Source: Cylindrodendrum hubeiense
Lineage: Eukaryota; Ascomycota; Sordariomycetes; Hypocreales; Nectriaceae
DNA length: 64,000 bases
Assembly (NCBI GenBank): GCA_014621425.1
Contig: JAANBB010000018.1
Span: 186,001-250,000, forward strand
Reading direction: 5' to 3'
Shown: piece after piece, positions 22,640 to 34,386 of the stretch
Layout: every line of letters begins with the position of its first letter
Numbering within the stretch: the stretch's first letter is position 1
Translations under genes and position numbers: made by a program
The notes under the pieces: model-generated
Told to the model about the DNA's origin: nothing
Database searches by the model: none
The model's input: the letters and a program-made list of their open reading frames with translations, nothing else

Positions 22640-24524
22640 CTAGACGGGATATCTGAATGATCGGATTTGAAAGTCTGTCAAGTCGGCGAATTCTTCATTC
22701 TCAATAGTTTCATGTACAACGCCATCTATAAATGGTAAGTGAACTACCCGGTAAACTGAGGCAAGAAAAAGACTTACTTTGGGCGTCAAGAGCATCCTGC
22801 CTGTCTCTCTTTTTGTTCCAATGAGTATGAATAAGGCCCATGACTCCGAAGAGAATGAAGCACAGAATGAGAAACGCTAGCATAGTATATTTGGCAATCT
22901 GAACAAACGGTTAGACACACACTCTTATTCGACAGGAGTGAGCACTACTTACATAATAATTCGGGGCATCTGTTTTCCGATATGTCTGCGGCCCAATGAT
23001 GTTACCGACTGTGTACCCAATTTGGTAGGAAGCACCAAAGGCCAATTTCTTGGTCGATCCGCCAACGCCGGCGGTCATGTAGGTGATGATAAAAAGAACA
23101 CAGATGGGAACTTGAGTTCTATTATTAGTCATTCAAACATAATAAGAAGACCCGGTGATGATGCTGGACTTACATTGCATCGTGAGAATGTAACCGCCAT
23201 ATCTAGCGACATGGTTGGAAGCCGGAATCGTGAACATCATGACAACACCAACACATGAAAGTGCCAATGTGTACATTCCAGCTATGGTTCGGTTTGTGTA
23301 CTTGGCGACGACGAGGGCGACGACGGTACCAACCACGGCCGCAATGCCAGGCACCATGCTCAGAAGAGTTGTGTGCTCAGGCGTGAACCCGAATGCAGAG
23401 ATAATGGATGGCCCTACGAAACTAGATCAATAGGCGGCTTGGAGGGTAAAAAAACGATTCAACTTACCAAAGACGGTTATGCCACCATTCGGCAAGCCAG
23501 TGGATACCAAGAGGAGAAAAATGAGATAGAGTCGAGGATCGCAGAATGATTCTATCAGCTGCGACTTGTTGAACTTCCAAATCTCAGTTCCGGTTCTATT
23601 TTCTCTGCATCTCTCAAGAGCAATGGCCTTTTCCTCTTCCGTAAGCCACTTGGCGTCTGTAGGTGATGCGGCAAGGAATAACCAAAGGATCACGCCCAAT
23701 GCGACTGTAAGTCCTCCTTCGAAGAGGAACAGGGCCTGCCACTTGAATGTCTTGGCGTGCCAGATCAGCCAGGCAAAGAAGCCTCCGAAGACGTTTGCCC
23801 AACCAGAGCTCGTGTACCAAATGGCAACGCGCGAGACCTGCTCTTCCTTGGTATACCATGAACCGAGAATGAGGATGATGATTGGTGCTGTGCACACTTC
23901 GATGAATCCAAGCAGAAATCGCACCGCTGCCAGGCTCGCAAAGTCGTGGCAGACGGCATGCATCATTACGATGACTCCCCAAATGACGACCATGACCGAG
24001 AAAAACTTGGCAAGAGGGATTCGTTGCATGAGAATGGTAGCGGGGATTTCGCCGCCAAGGTATCCGAAGCTGCGGGACGACGATGGTAAGTGACAGTCAA
24101 ACTTGGTAAAATGGGCGACATACTAGACGATCGATCCAAGCCAAGAATATTGGCTGGCTGAGAGGTTTGTCTCTTCCTTGATACCCATGAGGTTGGCGAA
24201 GGAGAGGCTGTTTTTATCCAAGAGCATAAGGACATAGACAGTCAGTGCCAGTGGGATGATTCTTTGATCGATCTTTCGCAACACTCGCTTGGCTTCGGGG
24301 GAATTGGGATCGAATGCGACATGATGCGTCGTGAGAAGGGCTAATGCCTTGTCTTGTTTGATAGATTGGTGGTTCCCAACCTTTTCGGTGGAACCGTCGG
24401 CGACGGAAGGGGCCAACTGGATGGGATGACATTAGCCAAGTGACGTGAACAATGGAGCCACGCGGAGACCTACCTCCAAGTCAAGACCAACGGCCAGCTC
24501 GGCCTTCTCTTTCTGCGATGACAT
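22640..24524 (-). CDS. MFS transporter, allantoate/nicotinate (Dal5-like) permease family
   Basis: Seven exons rebuild 516 residues: 24524-24474, 24416-24124, 24069-23468, 23413-23174, 23110-22953, 22898-22778 and 22725-22640. Family features are VLRKIDQRIIPLALTVYVL before helix 1, LDKNSLSFANLMGIKEETNLS, QYSWLGSIVYFGYLGGEIPA, RFLLGFIEVCTAPIIILILGSWYTKEEQ, and the late motif KKLAFGASYQIGYTVGNIIGPQTYR. These identify the anion:cation symporter group, which carries organic anions such as allantoate, nicotinate or pantothenate; the actual substrate is unknown. The acceptor of intron 4 (CTCAAG at 23111) is inferred from frame. It shares a divergent promoter with the cytochrome b5-FMN dehydrogenase, which suggests import of that enzyme's acid substrate. 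Confidence 0.9.
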
Positions 24525-24972
24525 GTTGATTGAATGACAGCTTTGGAACAGGCCCATGGGTTAAGGATAGGCAAAAGAAGAACACGCCGTCACGCTTTTG
24601 TACTGTGATTCGGACTGCCAAGGAGGTGTCCTACCCGTAAAGCTGGTTCGAGATAAGATGTTGTAGAGACGTCTACATGCTTCGACCTCGGGATAGTAAT
24701 CTGAGTCTCGAGTGATGATACTATGGCCTGGGGTCGTTGATTCGCCAAAAGCAAGCGAGCCTGCCGTTGCGTGGCTTCGTGATGTGAGATAAGCTAGAGA
24801 GTGAAATAGCAGTCTGGTGATACGCCAGATAGATGATGACAGACGCTACACTAGATCGCCGCTAAAAACAGGCGGGCGTCGAGACTCGGCAACGTCTCTG
24901 ACCCCGCAATTGATGTATCAAGATAAGGATGCAAGGGCTCGCTTCCGCGGGTGATACCCGGTGAGCAAGGGG

Positions 24973-24983
24973 CTCGGTCCGAG
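24973..24983. promoter_or_regulatory. CTCGGTCCGAG palindrome in the MFS/dehydrogenase divergent promoter
   Basis: Exact repeat of the core at 20091, again preceded by AAGGGG. It lies about 450 bp from each flanking start codon (24524 minus, 25424 plus). Confidence 0.55.
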
Positions 24984-25263
24984 TCAGGCCCTGTCGAAGC
25001 TAGCTTGCAGCCACGTTGGAATGCGTCCGATAGATCTGGCGTACCCCATGATTGCCAGTATAGCTTCAAAAATCCCTACAAGTCTAGCTCTAGCGTTATC
25101 AATGGCTCTTGTGGGATTGGTTCTGTCCTTTGATGGCTGCTGTGGAGATATCCGAGATCCGTTCCAAGATTTGACAATGATGCATCTCACTAAGCAGGCC
25201 GTGAAGTACAGAGCCGGCGCGTAAGCTGCATACCGAGGGGCATTCACAAGGAGGTTACATGGG

Positions 25264-25274
25264 CTCGGCCCGGC
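25264..25274. promoter_or_regulatory. Variant site CTCGGCCCGGC upstream of the cytochrome b5-FMN dehydrogenase
   Basis: Shares CTCGGNCCG with the exact palindromes and is preceded by GGG. It lies about 150 bp before ATG 25424. Weaker than the other copies. Confidence 0.35.
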
Positions 25275-25423
25275 TCCCATTCAGGACATACCCGTCCCGA
25301 GCTACTGCAAGATTTGGTATCAGTGAATAAAGCATTGGATTATTGCATGGAATAACGGTTTCTTTCAATTTCCATCTACCAAGCCACTTGTTTAGAGTAG
25401 AGATACAGGCTACCACACTCAAC

Positions 25424-27163
25424 ATGATCACAAGGTTGGCTGCGATTCCCCTCATGTCGACCCAGCAGTTCTTCTAACCCCACTAGATCGGAAGTCAGCA
25501 AACACACAACGAAGGACAGCTGTTGGGTCATCATTAAAGACTGCGCATACGACGTGACAGACTTCCTGGATTTACATCCGGGCGGAAAACACATCATTCT
25601 CAAGTACGCTGGGCAAGACGCTACCGACGCTTTCGAGTCATTTCATTCAGAGGATACGCTATACAAGCATATTGGGTCGAAGTACGTTTGCGGAAGTCTT
25701 GACGCAAACGGTTGTCATAGCTGACAACTTACTTTATTTTCATCTTACAGGCAAACAATTGGACCAGTAACGGGTGCAATGCCTCCTACTACAGTGCCCA
25801 CAAAGCCCATAAACCAGCCCGGAAATGCGAGCGAGAAAGGTTCGAGGCTTTACTCAATCTTGAATATTGGGGACTTTGAAGTAGCTGCCTCTGAAGTTTT
25901 ACCTCCAAAACCGTTTGCTTGTGAGTTGCATCGCCAGGCGGATATTATTTACATACTCACCAGCTTGTGCAGTTTTCAAGTCTGGTGCCGAGGACGAACG
26001 GACTGCTACATGGAATCAGAAATCATGGCAATCAGTCAGATTCCGGCCGCGTGTTCTGAAGCCCATAGGTGTCGTTGACACCTCTACACGCTTGCTTGGA
26101 ACCGAATTTTCAGCCCCATTCTTCATCAGCCCAGCTGGTGGCGGAAAACTTGCCCATCCAACGGGTGAGATTCTCATGACGAAAGCAGCGGCAAAGGAGG
26201 GCATCCTACAGTGGGTCTGCAATAATGCAGGCTGCTCCCAAAAACAGATGACAGATGCCCGCGGACCAAACCAGACGCTATACTGGCAGATCTATGCTAT
26301 GACAGATTTGGAAATTACGAAGCGCGAAATCAAGGAAGCAATTGCCTCCGGATACAAGGGGTTTACTCTGACTGTAGATGCAATCAAAGTTGGGAAGCGG
26401 GAGAGAGACATGCGATTGAACATTGCTGAATCCGTGGTGAGTGGCGGCATCCGAAAATGGGGAGACTTTCGATTGACTCTTTAAACAGGTACCTGGACCA
26501 GGTGATGATGATGAGGACTTCGGTTTATCAGGCGGGATTTCCGTGACACGCCCGTAGGATTTATCGAGTATTCTGGAAGCAGCACTTGCTAACACTGTGT
26601 AGTAATGTCTACTCCAAGTTTGACTGGGTCTCGGCCGTCGAATGGCTCCGAGGGATAACGGATCTGCCAATTGTGATCAAAGGTATTCAGTGTTGGGAGG
26701 ATGCTGCCCTTTGCATGCAGCACGGCGTACATCCCTGGCTCTCCAACCATGGTGGCCGCCAGTTGGAAGGCGCCCCTTCAGCACTGGAGACGCTTCTTGA
26801 AATACGGCAGTATTGCCCCGAGGTTTTCGACAAATGCGAGGTAATAGTAGACGGTGGCATCACCAGAGGGACTGACATCGTCAAAGCCCTTGCGCTTGGC
26901 GCCAAGGGCGTTGGACTCGGCCGCGCGTTTCTTTTCGCATTGGTGTTTGGCGAGCCCGGAGTCCGCCGAGCTATCCGTATACTCAAACAAGAGGTAGAGA
27001 CTACGATGGCTCTTTTGGGAGTTTCTTCCATTGACCAGCTCAACCCGTCATATGTGAGTAGTGTAACACCGCTATCAAGGTTATGGCGATTGTATTAACA
27101 TTTATACAGGTTGATTCATCGGGACTGCTTCTAGCTGCCGCAGTTACAAGAGCACATCTGTAG
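25424..27163 (+). CDS. Flavocytochrome b2-type FMN-dependent 2-hydroxyacid dehydrogenase
   Basis: Seven exons encode 472 residues: 25424-25434, 25487-25681, 25751-25920, 25964-26436, 26489-26553, 26603-27053 and 27110-27163. The first exon is only 11 nt (MIT plus two bases). Residues 1-75 are a cytochrome b5 domain with heme ligands His34 (LHPGG) and His57 (ESFHSED). The rest is the FMN-binding TIM barrel: PFFISPAGGGKLAHPTGE, YWQIYAMTD, TLTVDAIKVGKRERD, PIVIKGIQ, the catalytic SNHGGRQLE and VIVDGGITRGTDIVKALALG. The family oxidises L-lactate or related 2-hydroxyacids. Yeast Cyb2 works in the mitochondrial intermembrane space, but no leader is visible here. A paralogue lies at 52.1 kb. Confidence 0.9.
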
Positions 27164-27353
27164 TCAGGTGGAGGGGTTCGTTGTGAATATTCTTTTATTT
27201 TGCCCATCATAGATTGTCCATAGATACTACCTACTACATACATAGAGTTACTCGCATGTCTAATTCGCAAAATCTCCTGGACGTGCCTGGATAATGTTAA
27301 AGGGAGTTTATCCGGTAATGTTGAATGAGCTAAGAAACTTTGGCTTTCTCTCG

Positions 27354-28590
27354 CTACTTAATCAGCTCCACCTCAGGCGGTCCTGACACCATGTAATATT
27401 TCGGAGTATATATAGACCATCCCACAATCTTTGAGAGAAATCCGGCCAGGCCTAGCGTCTCAAGCCCGCCTCGACCTGTAACCATCTTCATTATTCCAAG
27501 GCCGTGGGTGCAAAATGCGCTCATATCTCCTTCGAAGTACTGTAATAGTATCTTTAGTTCACCGGAAACTTCATCCATGCAGGGTTAGGAAGAATGCAGC
27601 ATACCGATTCGGATGCCATGAGCAAAGCAAGGGCGATTGTGGTGTCATTAGCCACGGCCTGGGATGTGATGGCATCTTTCGCCATGCTCAGGCATGTAAG
27701 CCGGTATTGCAGCTTTTTAATGGAAAACTTTTTCGTCTTGTCGTTGCTTGTATTGGCAACGTAGTTGCGGCAGGCGACGTGGAAAATCGCAGCCATCAGG
27801 CTGGGCTGTGACATAGCAAAGGGTACCCAGACCTCTCTCATTGAGGCTTGAAACACAAGCTCGTCTTCTTTATGATGGCATTCCTTGTATCCGTATAGAA
27901 TGACATGGTTCAAGTCTTGCAGAGGAAGAGAATTAGTTCTGGTCTAACGCCGATATGTAGATGGCCAACTGCAATCGGAATAGTAGGCGCGGTGAGGGTG
28001 CACATACAAAAGTCAAAAAGGTACTGCTCGTCGTCGGAGAGCGGTCTTGCGAATCCTTGACACACGTCTTTGCGACCGCCTCCGATCAGTTGTATTGGAC
28101 TTGAAGTGTCGTTGCTACGCCAGGAGGTTGCGCTAGAAAAAAAAGACGATTCTTTCGGCTTCGGGGCAAGCTTGCGAAGTCGGGTTGTCGCCACTTGGGG
28201 AGGCGATTTGGATATTATCTCATGGACATCGTCCTCTTCGTCTTCGTTGTCTTCTTCTATAGGGTAATTTAATACCGGGGCTAGAGAACGCATGCCTTGA
28301 CTAGTCCAGCTGTCTTTGGGAAGAAGTACAGATTGCTGATTTTGGTACTGCTTCCGCTGCCGTTGAAGAGTCCGAGAATGTCTAGCCACATGTGATCTGA
28401 TAAGGGTGAGACTGTGTGCGCTGGTGCTCTCATCTGGATGTATGGTATTGATGAACTGGACCATGCCGGGCTCTTGCTGATGTTCCTTCTTGTTGGTAGA
28501 TCGGCTGGTCGCCCGTCTGCCACGCCCTCTCCTCCCAGTCACTACGGTTTGCGCAGCTGCCAACGACTCGATTTGTTCGGTGCGCGCCAT
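27354..28590 (-). CDS. Fungal-specific transcription-factor-domain protein without zinc cluster
   Basis: Three exons (28590-28008, 27915-27605 and 27551-27354) encode 363 residues. The N-terminus is basic (GRRGRGRRATSRSTNKK). Next comes FINTIHPDESTSAHSLTLIRSHVARHSR, typical of the group of proteins with a Fungal_trans_2-like C-terminal domain. A further basic, glutamine-rich stretch follows (RTLQRQRKQYQNQQ). The end (GLGIMKMVTGRGGLETLGLAGFLSKIVGWSIY) matches the usual C-terminus of the domain. No CxxC zinc cluster is present. It may be a co-regulator or a DNA-independent member. It sits between the flavocytochrome and the extended SDR, so a role in regulating this set is plausible but unproven. 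Confidence 0.75.
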
Positions 28591-28863
28591 TTAATTCCTC
28601 ACCGATTGATTGTCACCAAAAAAAGGATTGAAAAGAGGAATTTGTACACCTGCGCACTTTTTATGGTTGCCTCTGAACTTGGGTCAAGATGGTAAGAAAT
28701 CATGCGTATGGTAACAAGATGGATGTGACGGGCTTATTAAATAGAAAACATGCCTGACGCAGAAGACCATTTGTGGCTTGAATGCAAATCTGACTCAGCT
28801 TGCGACTCCACCACTCATCTTGGTGCTTTTAAGATAGCGTGACTACTGCATCCGTCTGTTCCG
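28591..28863. other. Short intergenic region
   Basis: Upstream of the TF-domain gene and downstream of the extended SDR. No motif shared with the other promoters was seen. Confidence 0.4.
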
Positions 28864-30021
28864 CTACTGCAGCTTCTTGTGCTTGACTATGAAGTTCATC
28901 ATCTCTGTCACGGATGTTTCCAAGCTGATCCAGTCACGCCCAGCCCACTTTTGAATCAAGCTGGGAGCGATGTCGTTCTCGATCTCATACACCAAGGTCG
29001 GATTGCCCTCGAGAAAATTGTCCACAAACTTCCGGTTCGGGTAGGCCTTGCGCAGGATGTCGAGGCAGTCATTCCAGTTGTACGAATGCGCAAGAACCTG
29101 GATGCGCAGGCCACTTACATCCGGATCGACCGCGGCGGCAACATGGACCACAGCGACGTCGGTGACGTGAGAATAGTACACTATCCCAAGCGGGAAATCG
29201 TTAGCTGGTTCTGTCGCCTGATGTTGCTTAACATCACTGTACTGCACTGTAATATTAGATCGGGAGTGTGCAGAATGGTATAACTCACTCGCGGGGGTTC
29301 GCTGTACTGCCTCCGTATTGCCCAGGTACAGCTGCTCCAGCAACCGCGGCGGCATGGACCGAAGGTGTTGATCGACGCGAATATCTCCCAGAATGACACA
29401 GGGGCTCACTGAGTTGACAACCCAGGGTAGCTTCTCGTCCTTGACAAACTTCCAGACTGCCTTCTCTGACTCAATCTTAGAAGCGCAGTACACAGGTATC
29501 ATTCTGTCAGGCTCGTATGGCGGGGGAGCCCAGGCGACCTGCATTGCTGCCTCGTTCCAAGTGTCAAGATTCGTGATGACATCAGTAACTCCTGGCGTCG
29601 GCATCGTCGCAGCCCAGAAGGTGGATGTAAAGACGAAGCGTTTAATGGATGACTCGCGTGCTGCAGAACGGCACACGGTTAACGCCGCCTCGATAGTGGC
29701 AGGGATGCCGATGTTTGGGTCTGCCGTGAAGTCACTGATGATGGCCACGTGGATCACCGCTGACACGCCCTTGACAGCATCGTCGAAGGCGTTGGGTACG
29801 CTGGTGTCGGCAACGACAAGCTCAATATCGCCACGTTTGGCGTATGGGGAGACGAAGTCATCATCCAGAAGCCACTGACCTGAGGCCAGATTGCGGACAG
29901 TGCCACGAACCTTGAAGCCTCGCTTCAGCAGCTCCATGACGATGTGGCTCCCAGTGTAGCCATTCGCAGCGGTCACCAGGACCCATGAGCCCTGGGGGAT
30001 AGCGGTTTTCGTCTCGTCCAT
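28864..30021 (-). CDS. Extended SDR (NAD-dependent epimerase / dihydroflavonol-reductase-like)
   Basis: The frame is open throughout (385 codons), but a strong intron fits at 29288-29181 (GTGAGT donor, GCTAACG branch, GATAG acceptor, 108 nt, a multiple of three). Removing it gives exons 30021-29289 and 29180-28864 and a 349-residue protein without an atypical insert. Features are the nucleotide-binding WVLVTAANGYTGSHIVMELL, the early KVRGTVRN, AVIHVAI, and the active site PVYCASKIESEK (YxxxK). The C-terminal part YYSHVTDVAVVHVAAAVDPDVSG is usual for fungal ketone/aldehyde reductases of the YDR541c/GRE2 type. It reduces carbonyl groups with NADPH; substrate unknown. A retained intron would also encode protein. 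Confidence 0.85.
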   Translation of the reverse strand: MDETKTAIPQGSWVLVTAANGYTGSHIVMELLKRGFKVRGTVRNLASGQWLLDDDFVSPYAKRGDIELVVADTSVPNAFDDAVKGVSAVIHVAIISDFTADPNIGIPATIEAALTVCRSAARESSIKRFVFTSTFWAATMPTPGVTDVITNLDTWNEAAMQVAWAPPPYEPDRMIPVYCASKIESEKAVWKFVKDEKLPWVVNSVSPCVILGDIRVDQHLRSMPPRLLEQLYLGNTEAVQRTPASELYHSAHSRSNITVQYSDVKQHQATEPANDFPLGIVYYSHVTDVAVVHVAAAVDPDVSGLRIQVLAHSYNWNDCLDILRKAYPNRKFVDNFLEGNPTLVYEIENDIAPSLIQKWAGRDWISLETSVTEMMNFIVKHKKLQ

Positions 30022-31042
30022 GATAAGAAATGTTGGGTTGAAAAGCGCAAACTGAGCTGTAATGAGGAAAAGCGTCTCTCTGCAGAATAAGAAACCTCCA
30101 TGTATAGAACGGTGTTTGCTGCTTTATATACTCATAGTCCTTCCTGCCCACTCATTGTAGAGTTAATTGACATTATAAATCTGTCATGTCGACTCGCGAA
30201 TCGACATCGAGCTTCATACTGTGAGCAAATTCCTATTTCGGCATGCTCGGCACTAAGCATTAGTTGGACCAACTTGAGCTCCTCAAAGCTTACATGAACA
30301 ACCACATCCTAGATACCACGTTCCGGCTGACCTGCCGATGCGTCCGTGCGTTTCATCCAGAATACTGACCAATTATTCGAAGTTTTCACGAGCGAGCAAA
30401 TTCCTGCTTGGGTCTAGCGCTTACTCTGAGGAGCTTTCACGCGCCGATCTGCATGCCAAGTTCCAGTAGAGTATTATTGACACCAAGAAGTCGCGTGAGA
30501 CTTGTCCTGGTACAACATCGAAGCTGTTCATAGGGCAAGGAGTGGCTGGCAGACCCCGCACCTAGACCTGTCACTGATTACCAGTGACTGACGTCAGTCT
30601 GCGGCCATCCCGAGGCTCTCCAGAGCCGAGAGGTCACTTTGTGAACTGAGAGCACGGAATTACCGCCAAGTGAGTCCTGGCTGCAGCTCAAAGTGAAAAA
30701 GCGGCGTTATGAAGCCATCGTTGCCGCCACTGGGTTTCGCAACGGCTTTGCCCCTAGTGACGTCCAACCAAGGTATTGCACATCGGGAATCACACAATAG
30801 AGATGTGGCAGGAAATCGAGAGAGAATATTTCCAGATACAAGTACTATCAACTGTTTGCTACGGCTGTTGGCATCCTCAAACTGCAGTCCGACAGCTCGT
30901 CATATACCAGTCTGTACACAGTAAGCTAGCCGACGACTGCTCTTTACACCGTTCCCACGGTTGGGTTCACTTGGTTCTTTTTGAAGTTATGTCTATGAGC
31001 TTGGTTAGACAAAATCAGTCAATTAAAATATGAGTGAAGCTC
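30022..31042. other. Intergenic, no gene recognised
   Basis: About 1 kb upstream of the extended SDR and downstream of the oxygenase. A short inverted repeat, GGCTCT-CC-AGAGCC, lies near 30612. No gene was seen. Confidence 0.45.
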
Positions 31043-32275
31043 TTACCCGAACTGGGACTTGGTCTTTCCGAGGAAGTAGTCACCGCAGGTGATGGGGGGA
31101 CTGAGGAGAACAAACGTCAGTAGGAAGACAGATAGGTCAGAGCATGTTCGGAATAACATACTACTTCTTCAATGGACCCTGCATGACGACATTCTTTCTG
31201 CCTGTGTTGAAATAAGCAATAGAATAGCGGTCAGGACTCTTTCCCGTGTCCTTTGCACGGACTCGGTGGAAGTTCGCTTTAAGACGGTCGTCAGACCAAG
31301 CCACTATAACTCTATGTTAATGACATCATTAATGTGAGTTGCGGGTTTGGTTGGAGCTCACTCAGCATATCACCGATATTGACTACGATAGGCCCCGTCT
31401 TAGCGGGCAGGGGTGTGAAGGTATCTCCAATCGCATGGTCAGTGTGGCTTTCCCGACCGGGGCAGATCTCGAGGCCATCTTCTCCGTCCCGCTGGAAGAG
31501 AAGCGTAAGACATCCAACATCGGTGTGGTTACCGGCTCGCCATGTACCGGCCGCGTTTTCGGACGCCATGTAATGGATCAGGCGCAGTTGAGTGAGATTA
31601 TCGGGTGCCGTGACATCCATTGCTTTGATCAAGTGATCTTCTGAGAATCCGAGACCGACAGAAAAACAGGCCACTGATAAGGGGCTTTGTCAATAAAGTG
31701 AACGCAATCATCTGTGGGGGAAACGCACGGATTTTCTCAGAAATGCCTTCACACTTGGACATGAATTTCTTAGTACCAGCCCGGAAGTTGGGCAAATCCT
31801 CATCGCTGGGCCACTTTGAATCGTGCTGGAGCCAAAATGACTCTTTCTGGTCAGCCTGGCCAGTGCTTGGGCGAATTTGCGACTATTAACTGGCATCAAC
31901 GTCTCGAGTTCCACATCTCGTGGATATATGGCCAATGTTCTCGTCAACCTATTGGCCAGGAACTATCTCTTACCTTGTACTCCCACCCATTGTTGTTTCT
32001 GATATCGTGGGGAATCTTGGCCTTGACCTCATGCGGCAAGTTGAAATACTCGCGAGAAAGCGCAAACTGGTCATTTATTTCCTCGATGCTGATGCCATGG
32101 TCTACGAGGGTGAAGAACCCAGCCGTCTCGGCTGCCTCGAGTAGTTCCTTGGTGATTTCATCCTTTCGAGACTCGAAGTCTGCATGAAGATGAGCTTATG
32201 GACTCCAGCATGGGGGTTTGTTAATATCATACCCTTGAGGGAGATAGCTGGCACCGGCGGCTTGATGTCTGTCAT
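31043..32275 (-). CDS. 2-oxoglutarate/Fe(II)-dependent oxygenase (isopenicillin N synthase-like)
   Basis: Six exons give 303 residues: 32275-32233, 32179-31974, 31882-31729, 31673-31362, 31303-31165 and 31100-31043. The N-terminal region (EAAETAGFFTLVDHGI) is the DIOX_N fold. The iron ligands are HTD in AGNHTDVGCLTLLFQ and the distal His in KANFHRVRA. The 2-oxoglutarate-binding RxS is RYSIAYF. NNNGWEYK and QIRPSTGQADQKESFW are typical of fungal members. Such enzymes hydroxylate, desaturate or demethylate small molecules, in metabolite synthesis or degradation. It is divergent from the DUF1275 gene over a 534-bp promoter holding two of the shared palindromic motifs. Confidence 0.88.
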
Positions 32276-32541
32276 GTTGACGGGTTTAGTGCGTAGAAAA
32301 ATATGATATAAGCAGTTGTGGGTGTGAATGATTGGAATACGATATCAGTGCACTAGGTGACTTGTTGTGTGGCGGTTTGGGATTGAACGACACTAGTAAT
32401 ATACACATGAATGCTTGAGACTCTTGCACAGCTGATTGCCGTATCGTGCCGTATCTTGCCGTATCTTGCCGGAAAGTGAGATGCAAGACATCCGGCTCGG
32501 CTACCAGTATTGAAGCCCAAGTCCGTAAGCGCGGGGAGGTG

Positions 32542-32552
32542 CTCGATCCGAG
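32542..32552. promoter_or_regulatory. Palindrome variant CTCGATCCGAG in the oxygenase/DUF1275 divergent promoter
   Basis: One base from CTCGGTCCGAG and again followed by ACCA. Lies about 270 bp from each flanking start codon. Confidence 0.5.
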
Positions 32553-32592
32553 ACCAAATCACGAACCGAGTGGTAATTGGCACTAAGAGGGG

Positions 32593-32603
32593 CGCGGCCC
32601 GAG
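32593..32603. promoter_or_regulatory. Second palindrome variant CGCGGCCCGAG in the same promoter
   Basis: Preceded by AGGGG and followed by ACACC, matching the extended context of the 20091 site. Fifty-one bases from the previous copy. Confidence 0.45.
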
Positions 32604-32809
32604 ACACCAAGATTATCGCTCGGCTGCGGGAATCCACTCTCTTGCGCGTCCGGGCGGATTGCAGCGCTAATCTAGATACCATTATCCCGTCTCTTAGGCG
32701 CTTGAAAATTGCCGATCAAGCAGCCAGACTCCAGCGGCATGAGCTCATATAGCTATGCACGGCTACACACCATGGCAGGGGCCCTGTCAGTCAGAAGACC
32801 TCTTTAGTC

Positions 32810-33809
32810 ATGGAAGCTCCCGGCAAACGTGAAATGCTGCCACCAGCATCAACGCCATTTCCGGTCACATTACTACGACAGCAACCGAATGGCAGGCAGC
32901 CGATTGCAATGGACCATCAACAGAACAGACCAACCAAGCATGGCTTGCGACAAGGATTCCTCTCTCGCTTACGCGATGACGTCAACTTGTCTTGGGCCGA
33001 CATCCCTATGCTGGCCTGCAGCTACCTCTCCGGGCTTATCGACAGCGTAGCATTCAACGCCAGATCAGTCTTCGTATCCATGCAAACAGGTACCTGACCA
33101 CCAGATCACCCATTGCCGGGAATAACGATGTGCTAACGGGGTGCTTGCTTCAGGAAACACCATCTTCCTTGCCCTCGGTGCCGCCAACCTTCCGTCAGGA
33201 GCGCCGCTAATGTGGCTGAGCGCTCTTGTGTCTCTCTGCGCATTCTGGTTGGGTTGTTATTTCTTCGCCAGCACCCGACACTTCCATCCCCGACGAAAAA
33301 TGACGCTCTCCATCTGCTTCTTGATACAAGCAATTCTCATATTCATCGCGGCATTGCTGGGCCAAATGCGCATTGCCCCAGGCTTCAGCTACTCACTTCT
33401 TGAATCCAACTCCAACCAGGATGGTACAGAGGAGCAGGCCAGCGAGAGAAAGGGAGACGGATTCGGAATTGATCTCGTCGTCGTAGCTCTCCTAGCATTC
33501 CAGTCCAGTGGCCAGATTGTCCTCAGTCGAGTACTGGGATTCAACGAGATTCCTACCAATGTGGTCACGTCATTGTATTGTGATTTGTTGTCTGATCACA
33601 ACCTCTTTGCGCCCTTGGGTGACAATGTCAAACGTAATAGACGCTTGACAGCTGTTGTGTTGTTATTGGTCGGCGGTATTTCTGGTGGGTGGCTACAGAG
33701 GAGTTCTGCAGGTATGGCGGGATGCCTATGGATCGCTGGATTTATTAAACTTGGAATTGCATTTGCTTGGTTGGGATGGAAGGGTAAAGACGTAGAATCA
33801 AGTACATAG
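32810..33809 (+). CDS. DUF1275 (YoaK-like) integral membrane protein
   Basis: Two exons (32810-33089 and 33154-33809) encode 311 residues. After a polar N-terminus of about 55 residues come hydrophobic helices with the family phrases LACSYLSGLIDSVAFNARSVFVSMQTGNTIFLALG, MWLSALVSLCAFWLGCYFF, LSICFLIQAILIFIAALL, LLAFQSSGQIVLSRVLGFNEIPTNVVTSLYCDLLSD and AGMAGCLWIAGFIKLGIAFAWLGW (several short blocks, not one continuous run). The TGN at the exon junction and the second-half repeat are family signatures. Function in fungi is unknown and transport has been suggested. The divergent, motif-bearing promoter links it to the oxygenase. Confidence 0.88.
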
Positions 33810-34386
33810 AATACACCAAAGTTTCTAGAGGCTATTCGGAGCCCTTAATCCAACACGCTCCTGAGACAATAAATACGGTGACAATACCACACCCATTTTC
33901 CACTTTTTGTCTTGAATGGGCCAATCTGTGAAAAGACCTTGGCAGCTAATAGTCGAGGGCGCTGTATATCCACACTACAAGGGCCAATAGCCTACCTTTC
34001 CTGCATCTTAAAGCCGGTTCAGATTGTGGGAGAACTTGTCGCTCTGTCTTTAGCCTGTTGCATTTAGCCGGGTGTGATGCCTCTAGTCTCCACAGTCTCC
34101 GCCCATCGCGGGGTGTCGCCTGGCCACATCCATAATGGTGTCATAGGGTAGCTCTAAATCACCCCGCAGGAGTCTAAATATTACGGTATTAAGTACAGCA
34201 AATGATGGCAGTAATTAGTGCACACAACATTAATACTTAAATCGTGCCTCTTCTCCAAGTTCAACGTACGGCTTTTATCAAGGCTTTGGTGCTGCAACCT
34301 CATTTTCTGGGCAATACAGCACTTGTCGTTACATCCCCCTTCTTTGCTAGTGCCTGATTACGGAAATTTCCAGTTATAAGCCTAAT
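33810..34386. other. Intergenic, no gene recognised
   Basis: Promoter region of the Gfo/Idh/MocA gene; nothing else recognised. Confidence 0.45.

Noticed and set aside
29181..29288. Coding insert in the extended SDR
   Set aside because: It is open in frame, but it has perfect intron signals and the protein without it matches the family spacing.
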